A DNA stretch of 64,000 nt from Megalobrama amblycephala (lineage: Eukaryota; Chordata; Actinopteri; Cypriniformes; Xenocyprididae): contig NC_063054.1 in the NCBI RefSeq assembly GCF_018812025.1, positions 30,493,806 to 30,557,805 of the forward strand, written 5' to 3'. Position 1 is the stretch's first letter. Each line of letters begins with the position of its first letter. A program made the position numbers and the translations under genes. Shown piece by piece: positions 47,550 through 59,248 of the stretch. The notes under the pieces are model-generated. The model worked only from the letters and a program-made list of their open reading frames with translations, was not told the origin of the DNA and did not search any database.

Positions 47550-50020
47550 AGGGCTCAATCTCAATAACTGTTAAAAAGATTTAAAAACAATCCATTTCCT
47601 TTGGTAAATTTCCTGTATTGGCTGTAAATGGTCTTTTCCATCTATGATCGAGATGGTTAAAACATAATACCGTTTTACGCATTTGTTTAAAGGCCTTAAA
47701 GCACTTGAACCCCGATAATTGCTGCTCACAGCTATATTGTCAAATTATAATTGTCATGTAGCAGAAAAGAATAAAAACAAGTAAACTTTTCAAGTAAGCA
47801 GAGGCCAATCAGGCTATAGACTACCACCAGCATGCCAATTCATCACTGCATACTTTCTTTTTAAATCAACCCCAGTGACGACTTGATTGAAGACTGTTAT
47901 GTATAATAAATGGGGTGAGGACAGGACCTCTATATGACAGATATTATTATCACAGGGTTTCATTTGTAATACAATAAGGCCATGAAACATTTATCAAATG
48001 CTCCTGCTTTAATTCAGCAGCTCGTCACATGATATGGCTTTGGTCTTTATGAGTGTCTCATCCTCTCTATTTCTCCTGTGTAAAGAGGATACAGTCTATG
48101 TGTGAAAACCCATGAGTTTTACTACATCATTTCACTTCAACCCTGATAAACCCACACGCCAGGGAGGCATATAAACAGATATATTCTCAGTTTAATTACT
48201 CTGCTATCACTGCTGGTGTCTATTAAAGGTCATACTGCCTCCTCACACTACAATACAAACAAAATCGAGATTAATGAGACCTTTGTGTATAATATTCAGT
48301 CCTCTGCTGTGCCTGGTAAAAGCATCTTTATTTTGATACGATGCTGCAGGGGCTCTCTGTGTGCTTGTTTAATTGATTGTCTTGTTTGGGTTTTTGGACA
48401 GCTGGAAGTCCTGAAGGCACTGAACCGTCTGTGTGCTGCAAGAAAACTGTCGTCACCCTCCGCTTTTATGTGGGTTTACAATTCCCCATTTAGATCTGTT
48501 ATTGACAACCGACTCAAGTGACGCAATAACAAAGCTATGTTTAACTACATTTCTCAGTAGCAGAGTGCTAGCGTTTCTTTTGTTTAATCATAGCTTTTCA
48601 ATATTTCAGTAATCATGTCCCATACTTTCTGTCAGCTGTTGAGCAGAAATAACAATGTCTGCTGAATCAATGTTTTGAGTCGGTTCTTTTCAATGAGTCG
48701 ATCAAACAGGGCTGTGTTTACAATATACTTAGTCTTACAATGCTTTTGGGAGAGACAATTACTGCCAATGGTTTCTTTCTTCCATTTACATAGGCTTACA
48801 ATGATTTTTTGGAGACGCAGCCCTGGTTATGAAAACTGAATCCGTTTGCAATTGAGTCTGATTCATTCGGATGGCTCACTCCAACACCAAATCATTTAGC
48901 TAATTTTCTCACTATGTAAAACAGTAATAGGATACTAACGCTAAACAGCATTTTCAATGATTTGATCATTTGAGCCACATTCAAAAGTAATCAAAAACAC
49001 ATGTGACAACTTATTTTTAGTGTAGCTAAATGCTTATATCACATCAACATGCAGCACATAGTACTGTAAATGATATATGTAGTCATAAATTCAAAGACCC
49101 TCACCACAAGTGGTCACAAGAGACAAATTTGAGATGCAAGTTAATACAGATGTAAACAACAATCTGTCCCGGCTGTCCACTTGTGATTGTAAACCGTCTC
49201 AAAGAAATTAGATATAGTGCTTCCTTATTTTTCTAAGGTTGGAAGGCCGTTCATTGGAAAATATTATATGCGTATTCTTTGTGAGGGGATTTTGGAAATA
49301 CATCTTTTGCAGTTATATCTATTTTAAAACAGATTTCCATTTGGCCACTTGAGAACCCACTTGCATCTATATTAACAAAAAGATTGAAGAACCCTCAAAC
49401 AGTAATTGTGTTCTGCATGATGCCGAACTCCACAGGCTACACTGGCGCATTTCAAAGAGCAGAATAATGTAATTTTCTGTAACATGATGTGGAGGGAGAG
49501 AAGTCAGAAACAGTGGGATTAGTGATGACATGCCCCAGAAAGGCTTTTATTTAAAACAGAAATATGAATTAAAAAGTTAATGCACAGGAGAAACGTGCCC
49601 TGGGGTGTTTAAATCTATGGGAGTACAAAGAAAAAGAGTCACTGTGTCTTCTAATAAATCTGACTTTTTGTGTTTCAGGGCTGTGTGCTCAAACTGAGCA
49701 ACTGCCATTGAGATGGATGGGAGTGCTGACAGATTTCTCCAGGTATTAGACCTTCTTGGTAGGCAGATGGTGAGCTCATTACATATAGACAGACAGCAAA
49801 ATGTTCCTCATGTGCAAACTACCTCACGGACTGGATTGATGATCATTGGAAAGAGGAGGTATTTCTTTTCAAAAGCTTTATAGTATTATATACCAGGGCT
49901 CAAAATACAGCTGGCCCGCTGACCTGATATAATTATAATAATTGTATAACTTTTAGCTATTATTGCAAATTTCCTTTTTTTGTGTGTGTGTGAGTGAAAA
50001 AATATAGTTATATTATTATA
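47550..50020. other. Long unassigned stretch
   Basis: Least repeat-dense part of the window. No gene found, apart from a weak exon-like segment at 49679-49742. CCAGGGCTCAAAATACAGCTGGCCC at about 49891 looks like a hAT-type end fragment. Confidence 0.45.
49679..49742 (+). other. Weak candidate exon
   Basis: TGACTTTTTGTGTTTCAG precedes and GTATTA follows a 64-bp segment in otherwise non-repetitive sequence. One frame is open throughout (LCAQTEQLPLRWMGVLTDFS). Another offers an ATG at 49713 with G at -3 and +4 (MDGSADRFLQ). I recognise neither peptide. Acceptors of this quality are common by chance. Confidence 0.12.
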
Positions 50021-50024
50021 TTAA

Positions 50025-50859
50025 AGGGTTAGTTCACCCAAAAATGAAAATTCTGTCTTTAATTACTCACCCTCATGTCGTTGCACACCCGTAAGACCTC
50101 CGTTCATTTTCGGAACACAAATTAAGATATTTTTGATAAAATCCGATGGCTCAGTGAGGCCTGCGTTGCCAGCAATAACACTCCCTTTATCAATGTCTAG
50201 AAAGCTACTAAAAACATATTTAAAACAGTACATGTGACTACAGTGGTTCAACCTTAATATCATAAAGCGACTAGAATACTTTTTGTGCGCCAAAAATTAA
50301 CAAAATGGCGACTTTATTCAACAATATCTAATGGGCGATTTCAAAACACTGCTTCATGAAGCTTCAAAGCTTTATGAATCTTTTGTTTCGATTCAGTGGT
50401 TCAGAGCGCCTCCCAGTGGTGAACCATTGCAATTTCAAAACACTTATAACGTAAAGCCTCGTTTACTGAAATCATTTGATTTTGGTGCTCTGAACCACTG
50501 ATTCGAAACAAAAGATTCCTAAAGCTTTGAAGCTTCATGAAGCATCATTTTGAACTCGCCCATCACTAGATATTGTTGAAAAAAGTTGTTACTTTGTTTT
50601 TTTGGCACAAAAAGTATTCTAGTCGCTTTATAATATTAAGGTTGAACCACTGTAGTCACATGAACTGTTTTAAATATGTCTTTAGTAGCTTTCTGGGCAT
50701 TGATAAAGGGAGTGTTATTGCTGGTGATGCAGGCCTCACTGAGCCATCGGATTTTATCAAAAATATCTTAATTTGTGTTATGAAGATTAACGAAGGTCTT
50801 ACGGGTGTGGAACAACATTAATTAATGACATAATTTTCATTTTTGGGTGAACTAACCCT
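50025..50859. mobile_element. Fold-back TTAA element (family B), 835 bp
   Basis: Flanked by perfect TTAA at 50021-50024 and 50860-50863. The left arm (50025-50330) and right arm (50555-50859) are close reverse complements from AGGGTTAGTTCACCC to GGGTGAACTAACCCT. The centre holds a second inverted block (GAAGCTTCAAAGCTTTATGA / TAAAGCTTTGAAGCTTC). No transposase; open frames of 76 and 82 codons on opposite strands are mirror copies of each other. Confidence 0.9.
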
Positions 50860-50863
50860 TTAA

Positions 50864-51069
50864 AATATTATTCTCTTTGTAAAGAAAAGTAACATTTGAA
50901 AGATATGTGTACAAATATGTAAAATGCTATTTTAATATAATAATATTCATTTTAAAAATGAAATATGTGAAAATTATAAATTTGAATCTAAAAATCATAT
51001 ATTGGAATAAAAAAAACCTGATAAACTTATATTAAATTATATTATATTACATTATATTATATTTCACTG
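50864..51069. other. AT-rich low-complexity stretch
   Basis: Runs of ATATTA/TTATAT words; nothing else. Confidence 0.6.
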
Positions 51070-51405
51070 TTTGGGGTCGATACGGTTTAATAAAGTTTTT
51101 GAAAGAAGTCTGTTATGCTCACCAAGCATTATTAGAATTTAAAATAACTGTTTTAATATACTTTAAAATATAATTTATTCCTGTGAAGCCAAAGCTGAAT
51201 TTTCAGCATCATAGCTCCAGTCTTCGGTGTCACATGATCCTTCTGTCAATCATTCTAATATGCTGATTTGCTGATCAAGAAACATTTCTCATTACTATCA
51301 AAACAGTTGTACTGCTTAATATTTCTGTGGAAACTTTGAGGATTCTTTGAGGAAAGTTCAAATGAACAGCATTTATTTAAAATATAAATCTTTTGTAACA
51401 TATAT
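51070..51405. mobile_element. Family D fragment
   Basis: TTTGGGGTCGATACGGTTTAATAAAG, then TGCTCACCAAGC, CAAAGCTGAATTTTCAGCATCA, GTGTCACATGATCCTTCTG and GAACAGCATTTATTTAAAAT in the usual order. Ends at a TATA/GAGA simple repeat (51401-51425). Confidence 0.8.
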
Positions 51406-52270
51406 ATATAGAGAGCGAGAGAGATCATGACAATAAGCCTGTGAGATTGAATGCATTGTTATTTCGGTTGTAGTCTTGCCTGTCTTCTGGAAAAATCTAC
51501 TGGGAATCAAGGCAGGTTGTGCGTGCATACTAGCATTTTGGTTGCGTACATAAGTGCATATTTGGCTCAGACTGTAAATCAATTAACAGGAAACAAAGGC
51601 CTGCTGTCAGATGCTGTGATGAAACGTTCATGCAAAGATGCCCATGGCCTGTAGGAGCAGTTCGCAAATGAACTCCATTAAAGTTCCTAAATGGTTTTTC
51701 AGGGTGTGCAATGAAGCCTGTTCCAAGGTTTTACATAAAACAGGTGAGAGAGTTATGAAAACAAAAGAGGTAAACAATGAGCTGTTACATCCCATGACTA
51801 CCCTGATGACAGATGCCTCGAGGGAGTATGGAGAAATGCAGGCTCCCGGCAGGACTCGCTTTTTCTCTCTCACTCTCCAGGTCTCTGTCTCTCTAACACA
51901 CGTTCATACACAAACACAGTGGTTCAGGCAGACACCTGCTGGTAGTTTTCTAGCTGACTGCTCTCAGAGACTGTCGAGGCATACATCTGGTGGGGAAGCG
52001 GGCCGCTGTGCTCTACAGAGCTCAGCAATGTGATAATTTGCAATCGTGAGCTCGGCTACATTCTACAGGGCATCAGGGATCTAATGAAAATCACAATGAA
52101 AACAGGCCCGAAAGGGGATGTAAATTGCTCCCATCATGCATATCAGAAAGTCTGAAGACAGATGTAATGTTCTTTTTTCACATGGGTCACAGGGCTCTGC
52201 CATTCACTGTGAGTTTCTGTTAGCTTGGCTCTTAGTCAATACCAGAAAAATTAAAATATATTAAGCAGCT
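51406..52270. other. Unassigned stretch with a 131-codon open frame
   Basis: An open frame at 51638-52033 (plus strand, 131 codons) is among the longest in the window. I recognise no domain, the composition is ordinary, and a second long frame overlaps on the other strand, so I do not call a gene. Confidence 0.4.
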
Positions 52271-52274
52271 TTAT

Positions 52275-52646
52275 TATAAAGCAAACGGGTTTCAACATTG
52301 AAAAGGATAAGAAATGCTTCTTGAGTAGCAAATCAGCATGTTAGAATGATTTCTGAAGGATCATGTGACACTGAAGACTAGAGGAATGATGCTGAAAATT
52401 CAGCTTTGCCATGACAAGAATAAATTACATTTTAATTACATGCATTTTAATTACATTTTAAATTTAATAAATTTAATTTTAATATACATTTCAATATATA
52501 AAAACAGAAAACAGTTATTTTAGACTGTAATAATATTTGACAACTTTACTGTTTTTACTAATAAATGTGGCCTTGGTGAGCAAAGAGACTTCTTTCAAAA
52601 ATATTGAACAATCTTACTGACACAAAACCTTTAAACAGTAGTGTAC
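52275..52646. mobile_element. Family D copy, reversed
   Basis: TTTCAACATTGAAAAGGATAAGAAATGC to CTTTAAACAGTAGTGTACA, with TGTTAGAATGATTTCTGAAGGATCATGTG and CCTTGGTGAGCAAAGAGACTTC. Opposite orientation to the copy at 51070. An AT-rich expansion is present at 52440-52500. Confidence 0.8.
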
Positions 52647-52707
52647 ATTATTTAACATTATTTTTTCCATTTCCATTTGGTGCTGCTAATGGCACAGTGA
52701 AAATATT

Positions 52708-52934
52708 TACATTGTAAAAACTAATTGTTGGTTTACCTTAAAAAAGTAAGTTACCTGGTTGCTTTCATTGTTCATTGAAATTAAAAATCTGAGTTCATAC
52801 AATGAAGGCGATTTGTTTAATCAATAGAAACTCAAAATATTATGTTATTTGAGCCACATAGATTATTTAAGTTGATCTGACAAAAGAAAAAAAAATGATG
52901 TGATAACAAATCATGAAAATAATTTTACAGCGTA
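52708..52934. mobile_element. Short MITE, TACAYTGTAAAA ends
   Basis: TACATTGTAAAA at the left and TTTTACAGCGTA at the right are inverted, possibly including a TA duplication. AT-rich interior with CTTAAAAAAGTAAGTTACCTGG. No coding. Confidence 0.55.
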
Positions 52935-53032
52935 GTCTTAAATTCCACTTGCAACAGCATTCACGGCACGTTTTGCTTCTGTAATCAAAATTATTCTGAT
53001 TGAAACATACTGCATAGCCTATACTGACTTAA

Positions 53033-54228
53033 AGCTGCAGTAGGTAACTTTTGTAAAAATGTATTTTTTACATATTTGTTAAACCTGTCATTATGTCCTG
53101 ACAGTAGAATATGAGACAGATAATCTGTGAAAAAAATCAAGATCCTCTGGCTCCTCCCAGTGGTCCTATTGCCATTTGCAGAAATACACCGCTCCCGGTA
53201 AGAAACAACCAATCAGAGCCAGGAGGAGTGTCTTAGCAGTGTCAATCAAGCTCGCGTGCGCGCTGATCTCACCCCTCTCATGCAGAGCGCCAGCGCATAC
53301 AGGCGTTCAAATCCAAGATTACCGGTGTGCCGCAGCTTTGCTTATGGCGGAAAAACAATCCAAACTGCCAATTCCTCGAGTGGCACCTGCTCACAAAATA
53401 AAGACGGGTAAACGGAAAAAGACAGATGACGATGATAAAAAAGCCAAAAAGAAAGAATAAAACGAGGGTAAATATCGGAGCGGCTTTTCCGAGGTGGAGG
53501 GAGCTACGTGTCCTGAAAGGATTAAAAACCGATGCAGAGTTAGACACATTTCTGCTTGACAAGTAAGTATCCCTGCTTGATTTGTTTCATTTTTTAAGAA
53601 CTACACAACTAAGATAATTTCAAAACAGGCCTGCCCGTCCCCTGCCTGATGCTTCCTCTTCTCCCCGCCCGTTGACTCCTCGAAGTCGCTGTGGGTGTGA
53701 ATTCCTCGTCGGAGCCCACTGACTCAGTGTCAAAACTCTAGCCGCATAACATACAGATAAAATGTCACGCGCTGTGCAAAGCAACTATTGAAACCTACTA
53801 ATTCACTGGCTTGTCATGTTGCTGAAATAATGTACTAGCAAATAATTACTTGCATACTGTAACGTTAGTTACCGTTATATTATCATACTAACTATTTATT
53901 ACTTATAGAAATAGTGCAATGTCATATAGTTACATTACATGTATTGCAAAATACGTAATGTTTTGAGGACCAAGTTTGTAGTCAAAGTATGGGCAGGCCA
54001 TAGTCAGTGTAAATCATATTGATGATGTTTCGCCTGTACCAGTGAATGTGCCATAACTGTTATATCCGCCTTAGCCTGCGCATTCACGGCAGGCTCCATT
54101 GTGATGGGGGAGGAGCTGTGGAGGGAGGGCTGTAGCGCAGCATAGAGCAAGGGGGAGTGACCTGTGAGTTGTGCTTGTTCAAATTTTCAGGCTAAGTCAA
54201 GGTTTTCTAAAAACTCCCTACAGCAGCT
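53033..54228 (+). mobile_element. Element J: 1.2-kb TTAA transposon with exon-like insert
   Basis: AGCTGCAGTAGGTAACTTTT at the left and AAACTCCCTACAGCAGCT at the right are inverted, with perfect TTAA at 53029-53032 and 54229-54232. AG terminus and TTAA place it with the Kolobok-like families. GC content is higher than its surroundings. It contains a short lysine-rich reading frame and an exon-like tail with a splice donor (53344-53562) but no transposase catalytic motif. Confidence 0.85.
53344..53562 (+). pseudogene. Exon-like coding relic in element J
   Basis: An ATG (53344) opens a 38-codon frame beginning MAEKQSKLPIPRVAP and ending in a Lys/Asp-rich tail (KRKKTDDDDKKAKKKE) at a stop at 53458-53460. 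In the next frame, starting at 53462, 33 codons continue to a GTAAGT donor at 53563-53568. They include NIGAAFPRWRELR and GLKTDAELDTFLLDK. I recall the AAFxRWRxLR...TDAELxxFLLD motif from predicted multi-exon fish proteins, unverified. One frameshift would join the parts; as it stands the exon is broken. I do not know its function. Confidence 0.5.
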
Positions 54229-54268
54229 TTAATTTTATGAATTACATTTTGAAAAAAAAATATTATCC

Positions 54269-54502
54269 CCCGGTTTCACAAACAAGGTTTCAGCTAGTCC
54301 TAGACTAAAATGCATGTTTGAACTGTTTCAACTGAAAGAAACTTGCACTGACAGATCTTAAAATATGTCAGTAATTGTTTTGTCTCAAGATGCACACCAG
54401 TAACATTTTTTTCAAAGACACGTTTATAAAAGTTACTTAAATGCCCTAATTGAACTAAGGCCTAATCCTGGTTTAGGCTAAGGCCCTGTCTGTGAAACCG
54501 GG
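54269..54502. mobile_element. Family C MITE, complete
   Basis: CCCGGTTTCACAAACAAGG at the left and CCTGTCTGTGAAACCGGG at the right are inverted; subterminal CTAGTCCTAGACTAAAAT and CCTAATCCTGGTTTAGGCTA also pair. Relatives at 7443-7653 and 2626-2733. Confidence 0.85.
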
Positions 54503-54560
54503 CCTACGTTTTTCCCCCTTTAGAATAAAAAATCATGCCCAAATAAGGAACATGCATTAA

Positions 54561-54716
54561 AGGGATAGTACACCCAAAAATGAACATTCATTTACATCAA
54601 CAGACCTGCAAGAGTTCATTTCTTTTGTGAAACACAAAATGAGATGTTAATGTTAGAGACTGACAGCCTCAGTTCGTAAATGTTACAGTATTTTCATTTT
54701 TGGGTGAACTATCCCT
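54561..54716. mobile_element. Short fold-back-type TTAA element
   Basis: TTAA (54557-54560), AGGGATAGTACACCCAAAAA at the left, TTTTTGGGTGAACTATCCCT at the right, TTAA (54717-54720). 156 bp; terminal sequence close to family B, interior different. Confidence 0.85.
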
Positions 54717-56396
54717 TTAAGAAAGCATGTTAACTTTACTCAACCACTTTGCCAAGCAACTATTGGTCCAGTAAACAAACTTCAGCATGTATGTCCCTAT
54801 AGAGCAATATGAGGTTAAACACAAACTGCCCTCTTTGGAATCACACCTGCAGCGTTTGTGTTACATGAACTTGTTGGCTTCTATCCACCATCCAATAATT
54901 GATCCATAACAATAATTCTACACATTCAGCAAGAGCTGTGGATGTCACATGTCTGTTGTTCAATACCAATTAGTTGAACAAACCAGCAAGAGTATCCTTG
55001 ATAGGTTTAGATTGCTGACCTGACAGCAGAGACACATTTGTATTCATGCATGAACAGAATCGGTTCACCCGACCGCACTTTAATAAATGCATAAGCTGCA
55101 GCTTGGAGACAGAAGGATTGCACTGCCAGCCTCAACTGTTCTGATGTGTGGAGATCAGTCAATTCAGTTCAGGCTTTTTGTCAACCAACTTGGGATTTCG
55201 GACGTCTCTTTTTAGGCTGACTGACATTGCAAGGGCTAATCTAAGACATATTCATAATTATCGAAGTAGTCTACTTAATAAATAACCATGACAGAAATTC
55301 CTGGGCTGCTGTCATTTCATGGAAATAAATGTAATTACTTAAATAGACAACTTATAAAAATGATGAATTATTAATGTGTTAAGATATATATATGTATATG
55401 TAAACCAGTTGAAATGAATAGCCTAGGCTTAGATTTATGGTAAATTATTTTCGCTTTTTCCTAATGGTTGACTCAGTTTTTACTTCATTAAATGTTTTAC
55501 CCCTAGAGAAATTTGTCATTGAAATCAACAACGATATATCCACAATGCTAGGTGTCAACAAAACTCCAAGACAACTGTTGGACAGTTACAAATGTACTGC
55601 ACCTTTAAGAAAAAAAAAGAGATGCCATTATATAGTATGAGTTTAAACAAGGTACAAGATTCTGCATACTCTATAGTAAGGGCTATGGAGTTTTCAGTTA
55701 ATTAGAGCTGAAAACCCCCTGACACCCACCAGCTGTTTCAGAAGTCAATACGATCACCCAGCTTACACTGTAAGCTTTTAGTGCAAGGAATCATTCCCAT
55801 ATTGATTTGACCATCCAGGGAGAGGGTTAATTACCCTTCAACTTAATTGTCCTCTAGGTCTGATCAAGCATTCATAACTGATGTTAATTGATTCTTTTTT
55901 GTCTTTGTTTCATGTTTATCTTGTCTTGGGTTCTTACAGAATAAGATTGAACAGAATAGAAGAGCTCCTTTAAAATTTCATGATTAAATGCTTTTAACTT
56001 CCATGCATTATCAATGGAGATAACAAATGAAAGAACGTCAGCAGTTTATGAAGTTATAAGTCTGGACCAGCTTGAACACTGTTACCATTCCTAAAATTTC
56101 TTTAGGTGAAAGGCCACTGTCAGCTCTTAACAACCTTTGTATCAATCTCCCAATCAATCTGTATCGGATCAGAGAAAGTAGCAGAGAATAAATCCAAACT
56201 TAATGTGAAAAACATACAAATCCAAATAACCATAACCAAATATAACCAAATATCAACCAGAGAGTCAACCCAAACCAGCAAACAAATCCAAATCCAAGAT
56301 TAAAGGTAGATCAAGACAAGGTAATAAAACAAATCTTTGATCACAAAAATGACATATTTAAACATTTTTTTCCTGCGAAAAAAACATCTTCATGCC
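54717..56396. other. Unassigned stretch
   Basis: About 1.7 kb with no recognisable gene or element end. From 56210 a short run of AAATCCAAATAACCATAACC-type words is repetitive. Confidence 0.5.
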
Positions 56397-56400
56397 TTAA

Positions 56401-57195
56401 AGGGTTAGTTCACCCAAAAATGAAAATTCTGTCATTTATTACTTACCTTCATGCCGTTCCACACCCGTAAGACCTTTGTTAATCTTCAGAACACAAATTA
56501 AGATATTTTAGTTGAAATCCAATGGCTCCGTGAGGCCTCCATATGGGAGCAATGACATTTCCTCTCTCAAGATCCATAAAGGTACTAAAAACATATTTAA
56601 ATTGGTTCATGTGAGTACAGTGGTTCAATATTAATATTATAATGCGATGAGAATATTTTTGGTGCGCCAAAAAAAAAACAAAATAACGACTTACAAAGTG
56701 ATGGCCGATTTCAAAACACTGCTTCAGGAAGCATCGGAGCACAGATGAATCAGTGTGTCGAATCTGCTGTTCGGAGCGCCAAAGTCATGTGATTTCAGCT
56801 GTTGGCAGTTTGACACGTGATCTGAATCATGATTCGACACACTGATTCATTTATGCTCCGATGCTTCATGAAGCAGTGTTTTGAAATTGGCCATCACTAA
56901 ATAAGTCGTTATTTTGTTTTGTTTTTTTGGCGCTCCAAAAATATTCTCATCGCTTTATAGATTAATATTGAACCACTGTACTCGCATGAACTGATTTAAA
57001 TATGTTTTTAGTACCTTTATGGATCTTGAGAGAGGAAGTGTCCATTGCTCCCTATGGAGGCCTCACGGAGCCATCGGATTTCAACTAAAATATCTTAATT
57101 TGTGTTCTGAAGATTAACGAAGGTTTTACGGGTGTGGAATGGCATGAGGGTAAGTAATAAATGACAGAATTTTCATTTTTGGGTGAACTAACCCT
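56401..57195. mobile_element. Fold-back TTAA element (family B), 795 bp
   Basis: Perfect TTAA at 56397-56400 and 57196-57199. Long arms are reverse complements from AGGGTTAGTTCACCC inwards, including CCGTGAGGCCTCCATA / CTATGGAGGCCTCACGG and GCATCGGAGCA / TGCTCCGATGC near the centre. The arms look closely matched, so it is probably young. Confidence 0.9.
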
Positions 57196-57229
57196 TTAAA
57201 ATAGCTTGAATGTAACTCTACACCCTTGC

Positions 57230-57815
57230 TTCATTTAGTATATGCGGATCTATAAATATGCTAATTAGCCCCGCCTACACTCACTCGCATGAGTTCAGAG
57301 GTCCACTCGGTGAACTTACGCTGCACAATGGTATCGCTTTTTACAATGTCGGACACATAACGGTAATTAATATGATTAATAAAAATCAGTATCCTTAGAA
57401 ATGCTTTGATCACCTTAGAACATCAGTGGAGGAGGCATATTCATCATAACATCTTATATACATCATACACCCGTTACATTGCTAAATCTATCCAATTTTT
57501 CATATCAACAGAAAAATATACCAGTATAACCTTCTCTTGAGACTCCCCTGCTTCAGATCGGTCATAGTTAATGATATGCTAAAGCTTGCTGGCACGTTGA
57601 CATTATTGGTTACAAGGTATTTTGTGACGTACGAAACACCAGCGATTTTATACCGCGTTTTTGAAACTGTCTTTAGATCACTGCAGTTTTAAGAGAAAAT
57701 TCTCAGCATTGGTGTTTACTTATGAATTTGCACTTGGTTTGTCTTAAAGCATATTAAAAACACCACATAGACATATAAACAACATTAAAAACTTGATTTT
57801 CACCACAAGGGGTCT
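57230..57815 (-). mobile_element. TTAA element (family Y), one end visible
   Basis: The right end CACCACAAGGGGTCT precedes TTAA (57816-57819), i.e. AGACCCCTTGTGGTG on the minus strand, again AG beside TTAA. It contains TTTTATACCGCG and CCCGCCTACACTCACTCGC segments typical of a TE interior. The left end was not found and may have been lost at the neighbouring family B insertion. Confidence 0.5.
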
Positions 57816-57819
57816 TTAA

Positions 57820-59248
57820 TAAAATTATGTTGCCAGAAGGTAACAATACTGACTAGCTGGAAAGGTTGAACTGGTAATATATGCATATGCAAATTGTTTC
57901 TAAGAAAACGCTGGAATCGAGTTGTCTGGAATAATCACACTCTGATTTAAAATGTATAGCAGAAACGCCATACACAAACATACAAAAGATTTCCCTGTGT
58001 GTTTGACAAGATAATGTTCCCTTTTCTTGTATCCTTTCTAAAATCAATCAGATGCTCTGGGGCTCGAGTGACAAAACGAAATACATACATTCATTTTAAA
58101 CATATGAATATAGAACAGAAGAAAAAAAGAAATCTTATCACCAAACCTGAAAAGCATACAAAATAACCACATACTTGCTGGCATCAGATTATGATGACAG
58201 CCGACACTTTTCTTTCAAGCGTACGAGGTTGTGCATTAAAGTGCATCTGGTATCCATCAACAACATCACTGTGATGCCATCATGCATCTTCGTTATAGAT
58301 GTTATAAAGTACAGTGCCCTTATGAAATATATGCTTTCCCCACATTTTTTATTAAAAAAAAAAAAACAGATATATGTACATACATAACAATTTCCACATT
58401 TACATGCATAAAAATTTCCATCAGCACCATCCTGTAGTAATACAAGCTTTTATTCTAATGGCATTCAGACATTAAACAAATATAATAAAGATAAAAGTGC
58501 AGAACACATAGTACATAAATGAACAAATAAAAACAAAAGGAACAACCTGCTTCTAACAACCTGCATAATAAAAGTTTACAGGATTGTTTCCCTTTCATGC
58601 ACATTAGGAATGAAATTCCCTTTCATTCTTTTACACTTGTGCTGATTATAGTTGTATAGTATTTTCAACATCTTGAGCACCATGAGAAGGCCTGCATGGC
58701 TTGAGAGGGAAAATAAGAAATTAATATGAAGGAAATCAGTGTCTGCTGATTAGACCTTCAGTGCATCTCTGATGCAAAACACAAGACCAGAACAGCTGGA
58801 CAACAACAGCTCCAATCCTGAGCTGTCCAGATCTATCATCTGCCAGCGGTTCCCGCCATCTGTTCTGGTGTATATGGGTCACTTTAATCTGGTGTCAAGA
58901 GGACATAACAGTGCATGCGGTATGCAAGACATCTAAAAATTGCCAAGAACCCAGTTTCATCCTTGCAAACCAGAACTCTTGTCTGACTTTATGCACTGAA
59001 ACCACTGGAGAAACCGTGTGTTGGGCTTCAGCCAGCTCATATCATGGCAGCCTTACTCAACAACCTGCTGATTTATGCCTGAATTCAATTAGCCTGATTT
59101 CCCCTCATCATTCAAGATGGATTGTGATATCAAACCTGCGGTCACGTCACCTCCTGCAGGTTTAGCACTGTCATATCAAATGCATCACTCCATTTTATCA
59201 TTTGATTAGGTCAGGTTGCCTCATTTCCTCACTCTCTGTCAAGGCTGT
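57820..59248. other. Unassigned stretch
   Basis: No gene. An A run is near 58355-58367. Open frames up to 84 codons have no recognisable motif. Confidence 0.5.

Noticed and set aside
50063..50821. Two related open frames (76 and 82 codons) with ILICV and GLTEPSDFIKN segments
   Set aside because: They are mirror-image translations of the two arms of a fold-back transposon, also seen in other B copies.
51638..52033. 131-codon open frame as a host gene
   Set aside because: Ordinary composition, antisense frame of comparable length, no family resemblance and no exon signals that fit it.
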